Of a DNA stretch of 64,000 nucleotides, positions 44,716-54,087 are shown piece after piece. Origin of the DNA: CAWKMN01 sp963850765 (GTDB taxonomy: Bacteria; Chloroflexota; Anaerolineae; Aggregatilineales; Aggregatilineaceae). The notes beneath the pieces are model-generated. The model made no database searches and was not told the DNA's origin. It worked only from the letters and a program-made list of their open reading frames with translations. A program made the position numbers and the translations under genes. Within the stretch, counting starts at the first letter, position 1. Every line of letters begins with the position of its first letter. Location of the stretch: contig CAWKMN010000003.1 in assembly GCA_963850765.1 (NCBI GenBank), positions 1,240,001 through 1,304,000 of the forward strand, read 5' to 3'.

Positions 44716-46245
44716 ATGGAAATCGTGTTAGCCCTGATCGGGCTGGCGATTGGCGTTGGGCTGGGTGTTGGTGGTTTGTTGGTCTGGCAGAAGAACCAGG
44801 GGACGAATCGAATCCATCTGGCAGAAGAAGAAGCGGCCCGCTTTCTGAGCGAATCACAGAATCAGGCCAAACAAACCGTAGTCGATGCGAAGGATGAAGC
44901 TCTTCGCACCCAACATGAAGCCGAAGAAAACGCCAAACGGCGCCGTGCCGAACTTGACCGAGAGAGTGACCGCTTGCAGAAACGCCGCGAGGACATTGAC
45001 GCGCGCTATGAGCGCCAGGAACTTCGTGAGCAAAATCTCAATAAGCGGCAGAGTAAAGTCGACAAACGACAGAACGATATTACCCTGATGTACGAGGAGC
45101 AAAAGGCTGAGCTAGAGCGGGTGGCCGAAATGTCGCGCGACGATGCGCGGCAAGAACTGCTGACGATGGTCGAAACAGAGACCCGGCAGGATATGGCCCG
45201 CAAGATCCGCGAAATCGAGGAAGAAACGAAGCTCGAAGCCGATACACGCGCCCGAGACATCATCGCCCTGGCGATCCAGCGCATCGCGTCGGAGCATGTT
45301 AACGAAATCTCAGTAAGCGTGGTTCCGCTGCCCTCCGACGAGATGAAGGGCCGTATCATCGGGCGCAACGGGCGCAACATCCGCTCGTTTGAACAGGCAA
45401 CCGGGGTGGATGTGGTGGTAGACGATACACCCGAAGCCGTCACGATCTCGAGCTTCGACCCGGTGCGGCGTGAAATCGCCCGGCGTTCGATGGAGAAGCT
45501 GGTGCTGGACGGTCGCATCCACCCGGCGCGGATCGAGAAGCTGGTCTCGGATGCCCGCAAAGAAGTGGACCGGATTATTCGCGAAGAAGGCGAGCGCGCC
45601 GCGTATGAAGCGGGCGTGCCCGGCCTGCACCATGAGATCATGAAGCTGCTGGGGCGCTTGAAGTTCCGCACGAGCTATGGACAGAACCAGCACGCGCATT
45701 CCATCGAGACCGCCCACATCGCCGGGATGATCGCGGCGGAACTGGGGGCCGACGTGGCGGTCGCCAAGGCCGGCGGTCTGCTGCACGACCTCGGCAAGGC
45801 CATCGATCACGAAGTCGAGGGCACGCACGCGCAGATCGGCGCGGACTATGTGAAGCGGTTCGGCGTCTCCGGCAAGATCGTGAACTGCATCGCGTCGCAC
45901 CATCACGAAGTCGAGCAGGAATGCGTCGAGGCGATGATCGTCGAGGCGGCCGACGCGATTTCCGGGGCGCGGCCGGGCGCGCGGCGTGAAAGCCTGGATA
46001 CGTACATCCGGCGCGTCAAGGCCCTGGAAGACATCGCCAAGGAATTTGAAGGCGTGGAACAGAGTTACGCGCTGCAGGCCGGGCGCGAAGTCCGTATCAT
46101 GGTCAAGCCCGAAGAGATCGACGATCTGGCGGCGATGCGGCTGGCGCGGGATATTTCCAAGCGCATCGAGGAATCGATGCAGTATCCCGGCCAGATCAAG
46201 GTCACGATCATCCGCGAGACGCGCGCCGTCGATTACGCCAAGTAG
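44716..46245 (+). CDS. rny: Ribonuclease Y
   Basis: A 509-residue endoribonuclease that starts mRNA decay. N-terminal transmembrane helix (4-24), long charged coiled coil (30-190), KH domain with GRIIGRNGRNIRSFEQATG (about 212-230), and HD domain with HSIETAHIAGMIAAELGA and GGLLHDLGKAID supplying metal-binding His and Asp. The family standard is about 520 residues. It lies 5 bases after recX, so co-transcribed. A strong terminator follows. Confidence 0.97.
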   Translation: MEIVLALIGLAIGVGLGVGGLLVWQKNQGTNRIHLAEEEAARFLSESQNQAKQTVVDAKDEALRTQHEAEENAKRRRAELDRESDRLQKRREDIDARYERQELREQNLNKRQSKVDKRQNDITLMYEEQKAELERVAEMSRDDARQELLTMVETETRQDMARKIREIEEETKLEADTRARDIIALAIQRIASEHVNEISVSVVPLPSDEMKGRIIGRNGRNIRSFEQATGVDVVVDDTPEAVTISSFDPVRREIARRSMEKLVLDGRIHPARIEKLVSDARKEVDRIIREEGERAAYEAGVPGLHHEIMKLLGRLKFRTSYGQNQHAHSIETAHIAGMIAAELGADVAVAKAGGLLHDLGKAIDHEVEGTHAQIGADYVKRFGVSGKIVNCIASHHHEVEQECVEAMIVEAADAISGARPGARRESLDTYIRRVKALEDIAKEFEGVEQSYALQAGREVRIMVKPEEIDDLAAMRLARDISKRIEESMQYPGQIKVTIIRETRAVDYAK

Positions 46246-46274
46246 TCACAGGCCGGATCAATCATGAAAACCAG

Positions 46275-46311
46275 TGGCGGACTCTGAGTTTCGGAGTCCG
46301 CCATTTCTTTT
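46275..46311 (+). terminator. rny terminator
   Basis: TGGCGGACTC (46275-46284) pairs perfectly with GAGTCCGCCA (46294-46303), followed by TTTCTTTT. Confidence 0.9.
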
Positions 46312-46365
46312 GTATTCGATCCAAGACCCTGCCAAACAGGGGAAGCTGACATTCCGGCTAAGCGC

Positions 46366-46398
46366 CAACAGCTAACGGCTAATGGCTAATGGCTAATC
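46366..46398. repeat. Short tandem repeat (GGCTAAT units)
   Basis: GCTAACGGCTAATGGCTAATGGCTAATCGC is a run of 7-base units at the 3' end of the small minus-strand gene. Probably replication slippage. Confidence 0.8.
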
Positions 46399-46400
46399 GC

Positions 46401-46829
46401 TCAAAGACCCATATTGTAACCCAGGTCGCGCGCGGAGCGGACCAGGAGAGGAGGCTCTGGGAGCCACGGAAAATAAGTGATCTGCTGGGGCTGAGTCACG
46501 ATAAACTGCGGCACGTCCAGATTGTTCATCAGGCCAAAGCCGCCGCACGCCATCAGCTCGAAAATCAGGCTCACTACATCCGGCGTCATATGTATCGGTT
46601 CGATGAAGAGTTCAATGCGATGAAACGCGCGCTGCCCGTCTAACCCAGGCGCGCGGAGTTGGAGCCGGCCCCCATCGGCGCATACCAGTTCAAACTGTTC
46701 CGGGCCAACTTCACAAAGCTCGACGAGGCGCTTGGACTGCTCCAGCACCGTGCGGACAGCCTTCCGATCACCATCCGAAAAGTGACCGTCGGCGGCGTGA
46801 CACACCAGGATCATCATATCGCGTGGCAC
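46401..46829 (-). CDS. Hypothetical protein (142 residues)
   Basis: GTG start with AGAGGAGGT 7 bases upstream. Not recognised. Predicted mixed alpha/beta; the middle has FHRIELFIEPIHMTPDVVSL and the end is Pro-rich (QITYFPWLPEPPLL). No signal peptide or metal motif is evident. The good RBS and the lack of any competing frame support a real gene. Confidence 0.65.
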   Translation of the reverse strand: MPRDMMILVCHAADGHFSDGDRKAVRTVLEQSKRLVELCEVGPEQFELVCADGGRLQLRAPGLDGQRAFHRIELFIEPIHMTPDVVSLIFELMACGGFGLMNNLDVPQFIVTQPQQITYFPWLPEPPLLVRSARDLGYNMGL

Positions 46830-47109
46830 AGAATGTACCTCCTCTGCCTTGCTCGATCGATGAACATGTTAACAGGCCGACTGCAAGATTATAGACCATC
46901 TGTTCTGCGCCGGCAACCCGCGTTGTGCTTTTATACACGACAGAGCGGGAACTGTCGCCCCCCAATTTGGAGGGATTAGCGAGGGCCGGTGTCTCCTCAC
47001 CGGCGCGACAAGGGGCTGAGGTTAACGCCCTCAGTTGAACATTGCTTTAGGGATAGATTAAAATTGCTTAAGTGAATGGTGCTTCATTTTTTAACGAGGA
47101 GGCTGCCCG

Positions 47110-47823
47110 ATGCGCGCCGAAATTCTCTACCGCCCGTCCTATTCGATGGCCGTGGTGGATCTGGCCCCGTTTGAAGAGATCCGCGTTGAAGCAGGGTCTA
47201 TGGTGGGTATGACGGAAGGGATTGGGCTCAAGAGCCGGGCGGAAGGCGGGCTGCTGCGCAGCTTGCAGCGCTCGCTGCTCGGCGGTGAGAGTTTTTTCAT
47301 CAACGTCTTTCAGGCTCCCGACTTTGGCGGACAGATCAGCGTGGCCCCGACGCTGCCCGGCGATATGATGATCCTGGAGATGAAAGGCGAGTCGCTGCTG
47401 GTGCAGAGCGGGTGCTACATCGCGTCGTCGATGGGTATCGAGATCGATACCAAGTGGGGCGGCGCAAAAACCTTTTTCGCGTCCGAAGGGCTGTTTATGC
47501 TGCGGGCAGGTGGTGCCGGCCTGCTGATGCTCTCAAGCTACGGCGCAATCCACCCCATCGATCTCGCACCCGGCCAGCGCTACACCGTCGATACGGGGCA
47601 CCTCGTGTCTTTCAGCGATGGCATGGGCTTCCACGTGCGCACCGTGGGCGGGGCGCGCTCGACTCTGTTCAGCGGCGAAGGGCTGGTCATCGATCTGACC
47701 GGGCCGGGCCGGGTGTATATGCAGACCCGCTCCGAAGATGCGTTTCTGTCGTGGCTGACTCCCAACCTGCCCAAAAGCCCCGACGCGGAGCCTGACGGTG
47801 TCAGGCTGGCGCTGTCAGGCTGA
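47110..47823 (+). CDS. AIM24/TIGR00266-family protein
   Basis: A 237-residue beta-rich protein with AACGAGGAGG upstream. SMAVVDLAPFEEIRVEAGSM, GGLLRSLQRSLLGGESFFIN and HLVSFSDGMGFHVRTVGG are hallmarks of the family related to yeast mitochondrial AIM24. The molecular function of the family is not established. No signal peptide. It stands alone between two intergenic regions. Confidence 0.9.
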   Translation: MRAEILYRPSYSMAVVDLAPFEEIRVEAGSMVGMTEGIGLKSRAEGGLLRSLQRSLLGGESFFINVFQAPDFGGQISVAPTLPGDMMILEMKGESLLVQSGCYIASSMGIEIDTKWGGAKTFFASEGLFMLRAGGAGLLMLSSYGAIHPIDLAPGQRYTVDTGHLVSFSDGMGFHVRTVGGARSTLFSGEGLVIDLTGPGRVYMQTRSEDAFLSWLTPNLPKSPDAEPDGVRLALSG

Positions 47824-47907
47824 GCCGTAGAGCGAACGGCATTGCACGGCGCGCCTGACCCGTTATAATCCCGACGATGGTTGGTTCCACAGGATAAGGA
47901 TAATCGC

Positions 47908-48873
47908 ATGGCTCACGCTCTCATCACCGGCGGCGCTGGTTTTATCGGCAGCCACCTGGCCGAAAAGCTCCTGGCGCAAGGCGATCAGGTCACGATTATT
48001 GACAATCTCTCCACCGGCCGCTTTGAGAATATCGCGCCGCTCGAAGGCCATCCCGGCTTCCGCTACGCCATCGAGGATATTCGCCACGCGGCGGTGATGG
48101 ACCGGCTGGTGAGCGAGTGTGACGTGATCTATCACCTCGCGGCGGCGGTGGGCGTCTTCGCCATCGTCCACAGCCCGATCGATACGCTCGAAATCAACGT
48201 GGGCGGCACGGAGATCGTGCTGCAAACGGCGCGCCGCTACCGCAAAAGGGTGCTGATCACCTCGACATCAGAGGTGTACGGCAAGGGCGTCAAAGTGCCG
48301 TTCAGCGAGGACGACGACCGCATCCTGGGGCCGACCCACAAAAGCCGGTGGAGTTACGCCGCGTCGAAAGAATTGGACGAGTTCCTGGGGCTGGCCTATC
48401 ACAAGGCGGTCGGGCTGCCGGTCACGATCGTGCGCCTGTTTAACACCGTCGGCCCGCGCCAGATCGGGAATTACGGCATGGTCGTGCCGCGCTTCGTGCA
48501 GTGGGCGCTGCGCGGCGAGCCGATCCAGGTCTACGGCGATGGGCAGCAAAGCCGCTGCTTTGCCAATGTCCACGATGTTGTGAACGCGATCATTGCTCTG
48601 GTCCGCAGCGATGCGACGGCCGGCGAGGTGTATAACATCGGCAACAACGAGGAAATCAGCATTTACGAGCTGGCTCAACTCGTCAAGGAATGCACGCACA
48701 GCCAATCGGAGATCGTGTTCATCCCCTACGATCAGGCGTACGAGGTCGGCTTCGAGGACATGCGCCGGCGCGTGCCGGATGTAAGCAAGATCCACGCGGC
48801 GGTAGGCTGGCAGCCGACCACGCCGCTGCAAACGACGGTCGAGCAGATTATCGCGTATTTCCGGAACCAGTAG
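47908..48873 (+). CDS. NAD-dependent nucleotide-sugar epimerase/dehydratase
   Basis: A 321-residue extended SDR. The start at MAHALITGGAGFIGSHLAE (GxxGxxG) follows AAGGATAATCGC. The catalytic Ser/Thr lies in TSTSEVYGKG and the YxxxK is SYAASKELDEF. RLFNTVGPRQIG and YGDGQQSRCFANVHDVV resemble UDP-glucose 4-epimerase and UDP-glucuronate decarboxylase relatives. Exact substrate not assignable. It makes activated sugars for envelope glycans, a theme shared with rfbC at 55222. Confidence 0.9.
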   Translation: MAHALITGGAGFIGSHLAEKLLAQGDQVTIIDNLSTGRFENIAPLEGHPGFRYAIEDIRHAAVMDRLVSECDVIYHLAAAVGVFAIVHSPIDTLEINVGGTEIVLQTARRYRKRVLITSTSEVYGKGVKVPFSEDDDRILGPTHKSRWSYAASKELDEFLGLAYHKAVGLPVTIVRLFNTVGPRQIGNYGMVVPRFVQWALRGEPIQVYGDGQQSRCFANVHDVVNAIIALVRSDATAGEVYNIGNNEEISIYELAQLVKECTHSQSEIVFIPYDQAYEVGFEDMRRRVPDVSKIHAAVGWQPTTPLQTTVEQIIAYFRNQ

Positions 48874-48916
48874 GAAAGAGCAGAAGGATCCACGTGGGAG
48901 CACCCGGTGTGCTCCC

Positions 48917-49531
48917 CTACGGTGCCTGTACCGTCACCGGGGCGAAGACGCGCATACTGTCTTCTTCATCGCGGACCAGCGCGGACGAATCAAAGCGCAG
49001 CACGACAGCGGTCATCCACAGATCGCCAATCGCCCCGCCCGCGTTCAGTACCACCGCCAGCGCCACCCAATACGCCAGCCCGAACGGCAGAAACAGCATG
49101 ATAATCGCCCCCACCAGCGAGATCACCAGCAGCGGCGCAAGCGCGATCCTGATGAACTCGTCCCGGCGGAACAGCGCGCCGTCCGACGTGGCGAACAGCA
49201 CAAACAGCTTGATCCCGTAACGCGGCCGGTGGCCGTAGCGCGCGATCACCAGCCCGTGTATCCACTCATGCACAGGGAGCACGATCAGCGCCAGCCCCAA
49301 CCCGAGCAGCGGCGGCAGCGAGTCCGGGAGCGCCTCGATCGCCAGCGGGGAGCCAAGTTCCTCGTGGTAGATCAGCAGCGCGCCAAACACCAGCAGCGCG
49401 CTGATCGCCAGCGGCACCAGCGACATCAGGTTGAGCCAGATCAGCATCCCGCGCTCGTTGATGCTTATATAGTGGACCTGCTGATACGTCGGCGGCAGCG
49501 CCCGGATCGGTTCGGCTTTGGCGTTTGGCAT
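48917..49531 (-). CDS. DUF3267-like membrane zinc-metalloprotease-fold protein
   Basis: A 204-residue membrane protein; the start at MPNAKAEPIRALPPTYQ follows AGGAGCAGGT. A longer frame upstream reads through an intergenic repeat. About four transmembrane helices (35-60, 80-100, 130-160, 165-185). VLPVHEWIHGLVIARYGH carries HEWIH, the HExxH zinc motif of the DUF3267 group, related to intramembrane site-2-like peptidases. Activity is unproven. Confidence 0.85.
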   Translation of the reverse strand: MPNAKAEPIRALPPTYQQVHYISINERGMLIWLNLMSLVPLAISALLVFGALLIYHEELGSPLAIEALPDSLPPLLGLGLALIVLPVHEWIHGLVIARYGHRPRYGIKLFVLFATSDGALFRRDEFIRIALAPLLVISLVGAIIMLFLPFGLAYWVALAVVLNAGGAIGDLWMTAVVLRFDSSALVRDEEDSMRVFAPVTVQAP

Positions 49532-49548
49532 ACCTGCTCCTGAAAGCT

Positions 49549-49592
49549 TTTTACCACAGAGCGCACAGAGATCACAGAGAAAAGCAAGGGAA
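49549..49592. repeat. Low-complexity CACAGAG-type repeat
   Basis: ACCACAGAGCGCACAGAG followed by ATCACAGAGAAAAGC is a run of imperfect CACAGAG units between two minus-strand genes. It falsely extends the upstream frame of the DUF3267 gene. Confidence 0.6.
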
Positions 49593-49729
49593 AAGCGAGA
49601 GACAAAGCGATCACTTTCCCTGTGATGATGCACAACTCATCATAGATCCAGAATGGAGAAATCCGCCAGCATTCAGCGGATTTCTCACCAGATTGTAGAT
49701 ATGTTCACAGCCGCGCGGCAACAATCCGA

Positions 49730-52168
49730 TCAGTCGAGCTTCGTGCGCCGGAGCCGCAGGCTGTTGCCGATCACGAACACGTCGCTGAGCGCCATCGCCG
49801 CCGCCGCCAGGATCGGGTGCAGGTGGCGCAGCGTCTCCGGTGCCCAGGCAAACGGAGCGAGTACGCCCGCCGCCACCGGGATCAGGACGACGTTGTAGGC
49901 AAACGCCCAGAACAGGTTTTGCTTGATCCCGCGCACCGTCTTTTTGCTGAGCGCGATCGCGCGCGGCACGCTGCGCAGATCGCCGCTGATCAGGGTCACG
50001 TCGGCGGCTTCCATCGCCACGTCGGTGCCCGTGCCGATGGCGATCCCCACATCGGCCTGGGCCAGCGCCGGGGCGTCGTTGATACCATCGCCCACCATGC
50101 CGACGATATACCCCTCGTCCTGAAGCCGCTGGATGTAGGCGGCCTTGTCGGATGGCTTGACCTCGGCAAAAACGCGGTCAATACCCGCTTCGAGGGCGAT
50201 CGCGTCCGCCGTGCCCTGGTTATCGCCGGTCATCATCACCACCGTGATCCCCAGGTCGCGCAGATGCTCCACCGCTTCGGCCGAACCTTCCTTGAGCGTA
50301 TCGGCCACGGCAATCAGGCCGCTGGCCTGCCCATCGACAGCCAGCCACATGGCGGTCTTGGCCTCGGACTGCAGCCGCCGCGCTTCGGCTTCCAGGCCGT
50401 TCAGGTGTACGTTTTGCTCATTCATCAGCGCGAGATTGCCGAGCAGGATCGCCTTGCCATTGACTTCGGCGCGAACGCCTTGACCCATCAGCGCCTCAAA
50501 ACGCTGCGGGTTGCCCAGCGGAATGGCGCGTTCGTTGGCCGCCCGGACAACCGCCTCGCCCAGTGGATGCTCGCTGCCGCGTTCGGCGCTGGCAGCCAAT
50601 GCCAGCAGCGCGGTTTCATCCAGGCTGCTCGTATGGCTGATCACGATGTCGGTCACGCTCGGCTCGCCGCGCGTCAGCGTGCCGGTTTTGTCGAGCACCA
50701 CGGCCGTCAGACCGCGCGCGCGCTCCAACGATTCGCTGTTTTTGAACAGGATGCCGTTTTCCGCGCCCTTGCCCATCCCGACCATGATCGCGGTCGGCGT
50801 TGCCAGCCCCATCGCGCAGGGGCATGCGATCACCAGCACGGCGATCATGCGCACCAGCGACGGCGTGAAATCGCCCGTCGCCGAAATCCAGATGGCGAAC
50901 GTGATGAGCGCCACGACGATCACCGCCGGGACGAAGATGGCCGACACCTGATCCGCGAGTCGCTGGATCGGCGCTTTGCTGCCCTGCGCCTGCTCCACCA
51001 GCCGGATGATCTGGGCCAGCGCGGTTTCGCGTCCGACCTTGGTCGCTCGGAACTTGATCAGACCCTGCTTATTGATCGTCGCGCCGATCACCTCGTCGCC
51101 CGGCTGCTTGTCCGCCGGCAGACTCTCGCCGGTGATCATCCACTCATCGACGGCGCTCTGCCCTTCCAGCACGACGCCATCCACGGGGATCTTTTCGCCG
51201 GGACGTACCAGCACGGTTTCGCCGACGCGCACCTGCTCCATCGGGACATCGACCTCAGCCCCGCCGCGAATGACGCGGGCGGTCTTGGCTCGCAGCCCCA
51301 TCAGCGACCGGATCGCGGCGCTCGTGCGGCCTTTGGCGAGCGTTTCGAGCAGGCTGCCGGTCGAGATCAGCGTGATGATCGACGCGGCGGTTTCAAAGTA
51401 CGAATGGCCCGACAGCCAGCCCAGCGCGATTGGGACGCTGTAGAAATACGCGACGCTCGATCCCAGCGCGATCAGCACGTCCATGTTGGCAGAACCGCCG
51501 CGAATGGACTTGTAGCCGCTGACGTAAAACTCGCGCCCGACCCAGAACTGCACCGGAGTTGCCAGCGCCCAGAACAGGTACTGCACCCACGGCTCGTGGG
51601 ACCACATGCCCCAGATGCCAAGATCGTGCCCCATGCTCAGGATCAGCAGCGGAATCGTGAAGATCGCCCCGACCAGCACCCGCTGGGTATTATGCCGGAT
51701 CTCAGCCTGGCGGGCAGCCTGCTCGGCGTCTTCAAGCTCGGCTTCGTCGTCCGCCTGGACCACGCTGTAACCCGCCTTTTCGACAGCGGCGATCAGCCCA
51801 TCGCGCGGCATCCCCGCCGCGGCTGTCACCAGGGCATGTTCGGTTGCGAAGTTGACATTCACATCCAGCACGCCATCGACTTTCTTGAGGGCACGCTCGA
51901 CGTTCATCGCACAGTTTACACAGTCCATGCCGGTAATGGCGAGATCGATGGTCTGCTCGGGCACGTCATAACCCGCTTTGCGGATGCGCGTCACAATGTC
52001 GTTCATGCCCAGCAGGGAACCGTCATAGGTCAGCGTGACGCGCTCGCTGGCGAAGTTGACGTTCGCCTCCTGCACGCCAGCCAGCTTGCGGACACTCCGC
52101 TCGATGGTCGTGGCGCAGTTGGCACACGTCATCCCCGTGACGGGTAGAGAAAAGGTTATTTCGGTCAT
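49730..52168 (-). CDS. copA: Copper-exporting P1B-type ATPase
   Basis: An 812-residue pump. Two N-terminal metal-binding domains with GMTCANC and GMDCVNC (residues 13-19 and 79-85), eight transmembrane helices, actuator TGES (ITGESLPADKQPGD), the membrane metal site ACPCAMGLATPTA, phosphorylation site VVLDKTGTLTRGEP, and GDGINDAPALAQADVG plus SEHPLGEAV of the nucleotide domain. The CPC and flanking pattern point to Cu(I) export. It follows copZ and csoR in a copper operon. Confidence 0.96.
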   Translation of the reverse strand: MTEITFSLPVTGMTCANCATTIERSVRKLAGVQEANVNFASERVTLTYDGSLLGMNDIVTRIRKAGYDVPEQTIDLAITGMDCVNCAMNVERALKKVDGVLDVNVNFATEHALVTAAAGMPRDGLIAAVEKAGYSVVQADDEAELEDAEQAARQAEIRHNTQRVLVGAIFTIPLLILSMGHDLGIWGMWSHEPWVQYLFWALATPVQFWVGREFYVSGYKSIRGGSANMDVLIALGSSVAYFYSVPIALGWLSGHSYFETAASIITLISTGSLLETLAKGRTSAAIRSLMGLRAKTARVIRGGAEVDVPMEQVRVGETVLVRPGEKIPVDGVVLEGQSAVDEWMITGESLPADKQPGDEVIGATINKQGLIKFRATKVGRETALAQIIRLVEQAQGSKAPIQRLADQVSAIFVPAVIVVALITFAIWISATGDFTPSLVRMIAVLVIACPCAMGLATPTAIMVGMGKGAENGILFKNSESLERARGLTAVVLDKTGTLTRGEPSVTDIVISHTSSLDETALLALAASAERGSEHPLGEAVVRAANERAIPLGNPQRFEALMGQGVRAEVNGKAILLGNLALMNEQNVHLNGLEAEARRLQSEAKTAMWLAVDGQASGLIAVADTLKEGSAEAVEHLRDLGITVVMMTGDNQGTADAIALEAGIDRVFAEVKPSDKAAYIQRLQDEGYIVGMVGDGINDAPALAQADVGIAIGTGTDVAMEAADVTLISGDLRSVPRAIALSKKTVRGIKQNLFWAFAYNVVLIPVAAGVLAPFAWAPETLRHLHPILAAAAMALSDVFVIGNSLRLRRTKLD

Positions 52169-52186
52169 TGTATGCTCGGTCGCCGC

Positions 52187-52402
52187 CTAGTTGGTCCCCG
52201 GCGCAGGGGGATAGTTAATCTCGTCCAGCAGGCTTTTGATCTGCTCCCAGGTCGCCGGATCCTGCCATTCGACCGTCACGATGCGGGTTTCACGATCGGC
52301 GTCGACTTTGGTGACACCGGCCAGATCGCCGAGTTCATTTTTGATGGTCATGACACAGTGGCCGCAGGAAATATTGGGGACTTCGAATTTTTTGGTCTGC
52401 AT
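52187..52402 (-). CDS. copZ: Copper chaperone CopZ-like protein
   Basis: A 71-residue HMA domain, VPNISCGHCVMTIKNELGDL; CGHC is the metal-binding pair. It carries Cu(I) in the cytoplasm to CopA, encoded 18 bases downstream. The RBS GAGGCATC precedes the ATG. Confidence 0.92.
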   Translation of the reverse strand: MQTKKFEVPNISCGHCVMTIKNELGDLAGVTKVDADRETRIVTVEWQDPATWEQIKSLLDEINYPPAPGTN

Positions 52403-52423
52403 TGTGATGCCTCCAGTGGGCGG

Positions 52424-52699
52424 TTACTTGTTGCTGTAGCGAAAAACTTCAATGACGTCGCCAAGCACACGCTCGCGCTCGTGCTGGTCGTCGTGCTGAA
52501 TGGCCGTCGTGACGCAGTTCCGCAGATGCGCGTCGAGGATCGACTCGCTCACCCGCGACAGCGCCGTCTGAGCCGCTTGAATCTGTTTGATCACGTCGAT
52601 GCAGTACCGGTCCTCTTCGAGCATGCGGACAATTCCGTTAATATGTCCTGAGATGCTTTTGAGCCGGTGGACCGCATCCATTTGCGTCTTGTCGTCCAT
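52424..52699 (-). CDS. csoR: CsoR-family copper-sensing repressor
   Basis: A 91-residue all-helical repressor. The start MDDKTQMDAVHRLKSISGH has AGGAGGT upstream; a longer frame reads through the operator. Ligands in the CsoR pattern: Cys in DRYCIDVIKQI, then His and Cys in DAHLRNCV. Apo-protein binds DNA and Cu(I) releases it. The operator is at 52711-52737 and copZ-copA follow. Confidence 0.95.
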   Translation of the reverse strand: MDDKTQMDAVHRLKSISGHINGIVRMLEEDRYCIDVIKQIQAAQTALSRVSESILDAHLRNCVTTAIQHDDQHERERVLGDVIEVFRYSNK

Positions 52700-52710
52700 C
52701 CGACCTCCTG

Positions 52711-52737
52711 ATACCCCCTCCCCCGGGGGGAGGGTAT
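52711..52737 (-). promoter_or_regulatory. CsoR operator
   Basis: ATACCCCCTCCCC followed by CGGGGGGAGGGTAT is a GC-rich inverted repeat with the ATACCC/GGGTAT ends typical of CsoR sites. It lies 11 bases before csoR and just downstream of the promoter. Confidence 0.8.
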
Positions 52738-52744
52738 GCGCTGA

Positions 52745-52773
52745 TCTTAAAGCAACCCAGTGTCCCTTGTCAA
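52745..52773 (-). promoter_or_regulatory. csoR-copZ-copA promoter
   Basis: On the minus strand, TTGACA (52768-52773) and TTAAGA (52745-52750) with a 17-base spacer. The start would fall at the edge of the CsoR operator. Confidence 0.7.
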
Positions 52774-52921
52774 GTCTTTCGCTTGCATCGGCCTGATGAC
52801 AAGCAGAATCATGCTTATTGTCTGCCAGAGGGCTAGTTTTTGTCACTGAAAAAGGGCACGTGCTTAAGGTATATTAACAAAAAACTAATTGCTGTTAAAG
52901 CGAATGTCAAGGAGCTTCATC

Positions 52922-53911
52922 ATGGTAAACCTTTCGACCACTTACATGGGCGTTCCTCTCAAGAACCCCTTGATCGTCGCAGCCTGTTCGATCTCCAATT
53001 ACGTGGATAAGGTGAAGAAGGCCGAAGAAGTCGGCGCAGGCGGGCTGGTGATCCGGTCTCTGTTTGAAGAGCAGATTCACTTTGACGAGATGACCATGAT
53101 GGATTTCATGGAGCGCGCCGCGGCGATCTCGCCCGAAGTGCATTCGTCGTTTTATCCGCCGGTGGAATCGGGCGGCCCGCGCGAACACCTGATGTGGGTC
53201 GAAAAGACGCGCCGCGCCGTGAAGATCCCCGTCTTCGCCAGCCTGAACGCGGTAACGCCGGGCGCGTGGACCAGCTATGCCAAGCAGCTTCAGGAAACAG
53301 GTGTCGCCGGTTTGGAGATCAATTACTACATGGTCGCCGCCGATCCGAACGTGACCAGCAGCGAGCTTGAGCAGCGCCTGCTGGACATCGTCGCCAGCGT
53401 CACGCAGGAAGTCTCGATTCCGGTGGCCGTCAAGCTCAGCCCCTATTACACCTCGACGCCGAACGTGGTCAAGGAACTGGAAAATCGCGGTGTGAAAGCC
53501 GTGGTCATGTTCAACCGCTTCCTGCAGCCCGACATCGACGTGGACACGGAAGCCCTGGTGAACGATATGAAGCTGAGCAGCCCGGCGGAGCTCAAAGTGC
53601 CGCTGCGCTGGGTAGCCCTGCTGCACGGCCGCACGACGATGGATCTGGCGCTCAACACGGGCGTTCACACCGGGCGTGACATCGTCAAGAGTATCCTGGC
53701 GGGCGCGACGGCGGTGCAGGTGGCCTCGTCCCTGCTTCAGAACGGCCTGCCCTATATCTCGACCATGCTGCTCGATCTGCAAAGCTGGATGGAAGAGAAA
53801 GACTACGACTCGCTGGACGAGTTCCGGGGTAAGGTCAGCCAGCAGAACGTGCCCGACCCCTTCGGGTTCGAGCGCGCGCAGTATATGAAGCTGATCATGT
53901 CGCAGCAGTAA
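52922..53911 (+). CDS. Dihydroorotate dehydrogenase-like FMN protein
   Basis: A 329-residue TIM barrel; the start at MVNLSTTYMGVPLKNPLIVA has AAGGAG upstream. LKNPLIVAACSIS, VFASLNAV, PVAVKLSPYY and the C-terminal AGATAVQVASSLLQNG are the FMN-binding strands of the DHOD class. The catalytic Cys/Ser loop of true PyrD is not clearly present; similar proteins are annotated DHOD-like and their substrate is unknown. No pyr genes nearby. Confidence 0.88.
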   Translation: MVNLSTTYMGVPLKNPLIVAACSISNYVDKVKKAEEVGAGGLVIRSLFEEQIHFDEMTMMDFMERAAAISPEVHSSFYPPVESGGPREHLMWVEKTRRAVKIPVFASLNAVTPGAWTSYAKQLQETGVAGLEINYYMVAADPNVTSSELEQRLLDIVASVTQEVSIPVAVKLSPYYTSTPNVVKELENRGVKAVVMFNRFLQPDIDVDTEALVNDMKLSSPAELKVPLRWVALLHGRTTMDLALNTGVHTGRDIVKSILAGATAVQVASSLLQNGLPYISTMLLDLQSWMEEKDYDSLDEFRGKVSQQNVPDPFGFERAQYMKLIMSQQ

Positions 53912-53995
53912 TGCGAATAGCAGTTGGCTGTGGAGCGCTGTACTCTGGGAAACAGCCATCCCGGATGCACACCCGGAGCAGATAGTGCGATTTTT

Positions 53996-54026
53996 TGTAG
54001 GGGCGGGTTAACAAACCCGCCCTTAC
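53996..54026. repeat. GC-rich inverted repeat
   Basis: GTAGGGGCGGGTT-AACA-AACCCGCCCTTAC is a near-perfect palindrome like the one at 27062-27108. It lies between convergent genes and may act as a terminator. Confidence 0.7.
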
Positions 54027-54087
54027 TCCTCTTCATTATCCTCGCGCCCTCCGCGGTTCGGCTTATTCGGAGGACGCACCCGCGCCC

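Noticed and set aside
46366..46398. CRISPR-like repeat
   Set aside because: Seven-base units in direct contact without spacers; simple tandem repeat.
48917..49633. Longer DUF3267 protein starting at 49633
   Set aside because: The extra N-terminus (FLCDLCALCGKK) is translated CACAGAG repeat; a good RBS precedes 49531.
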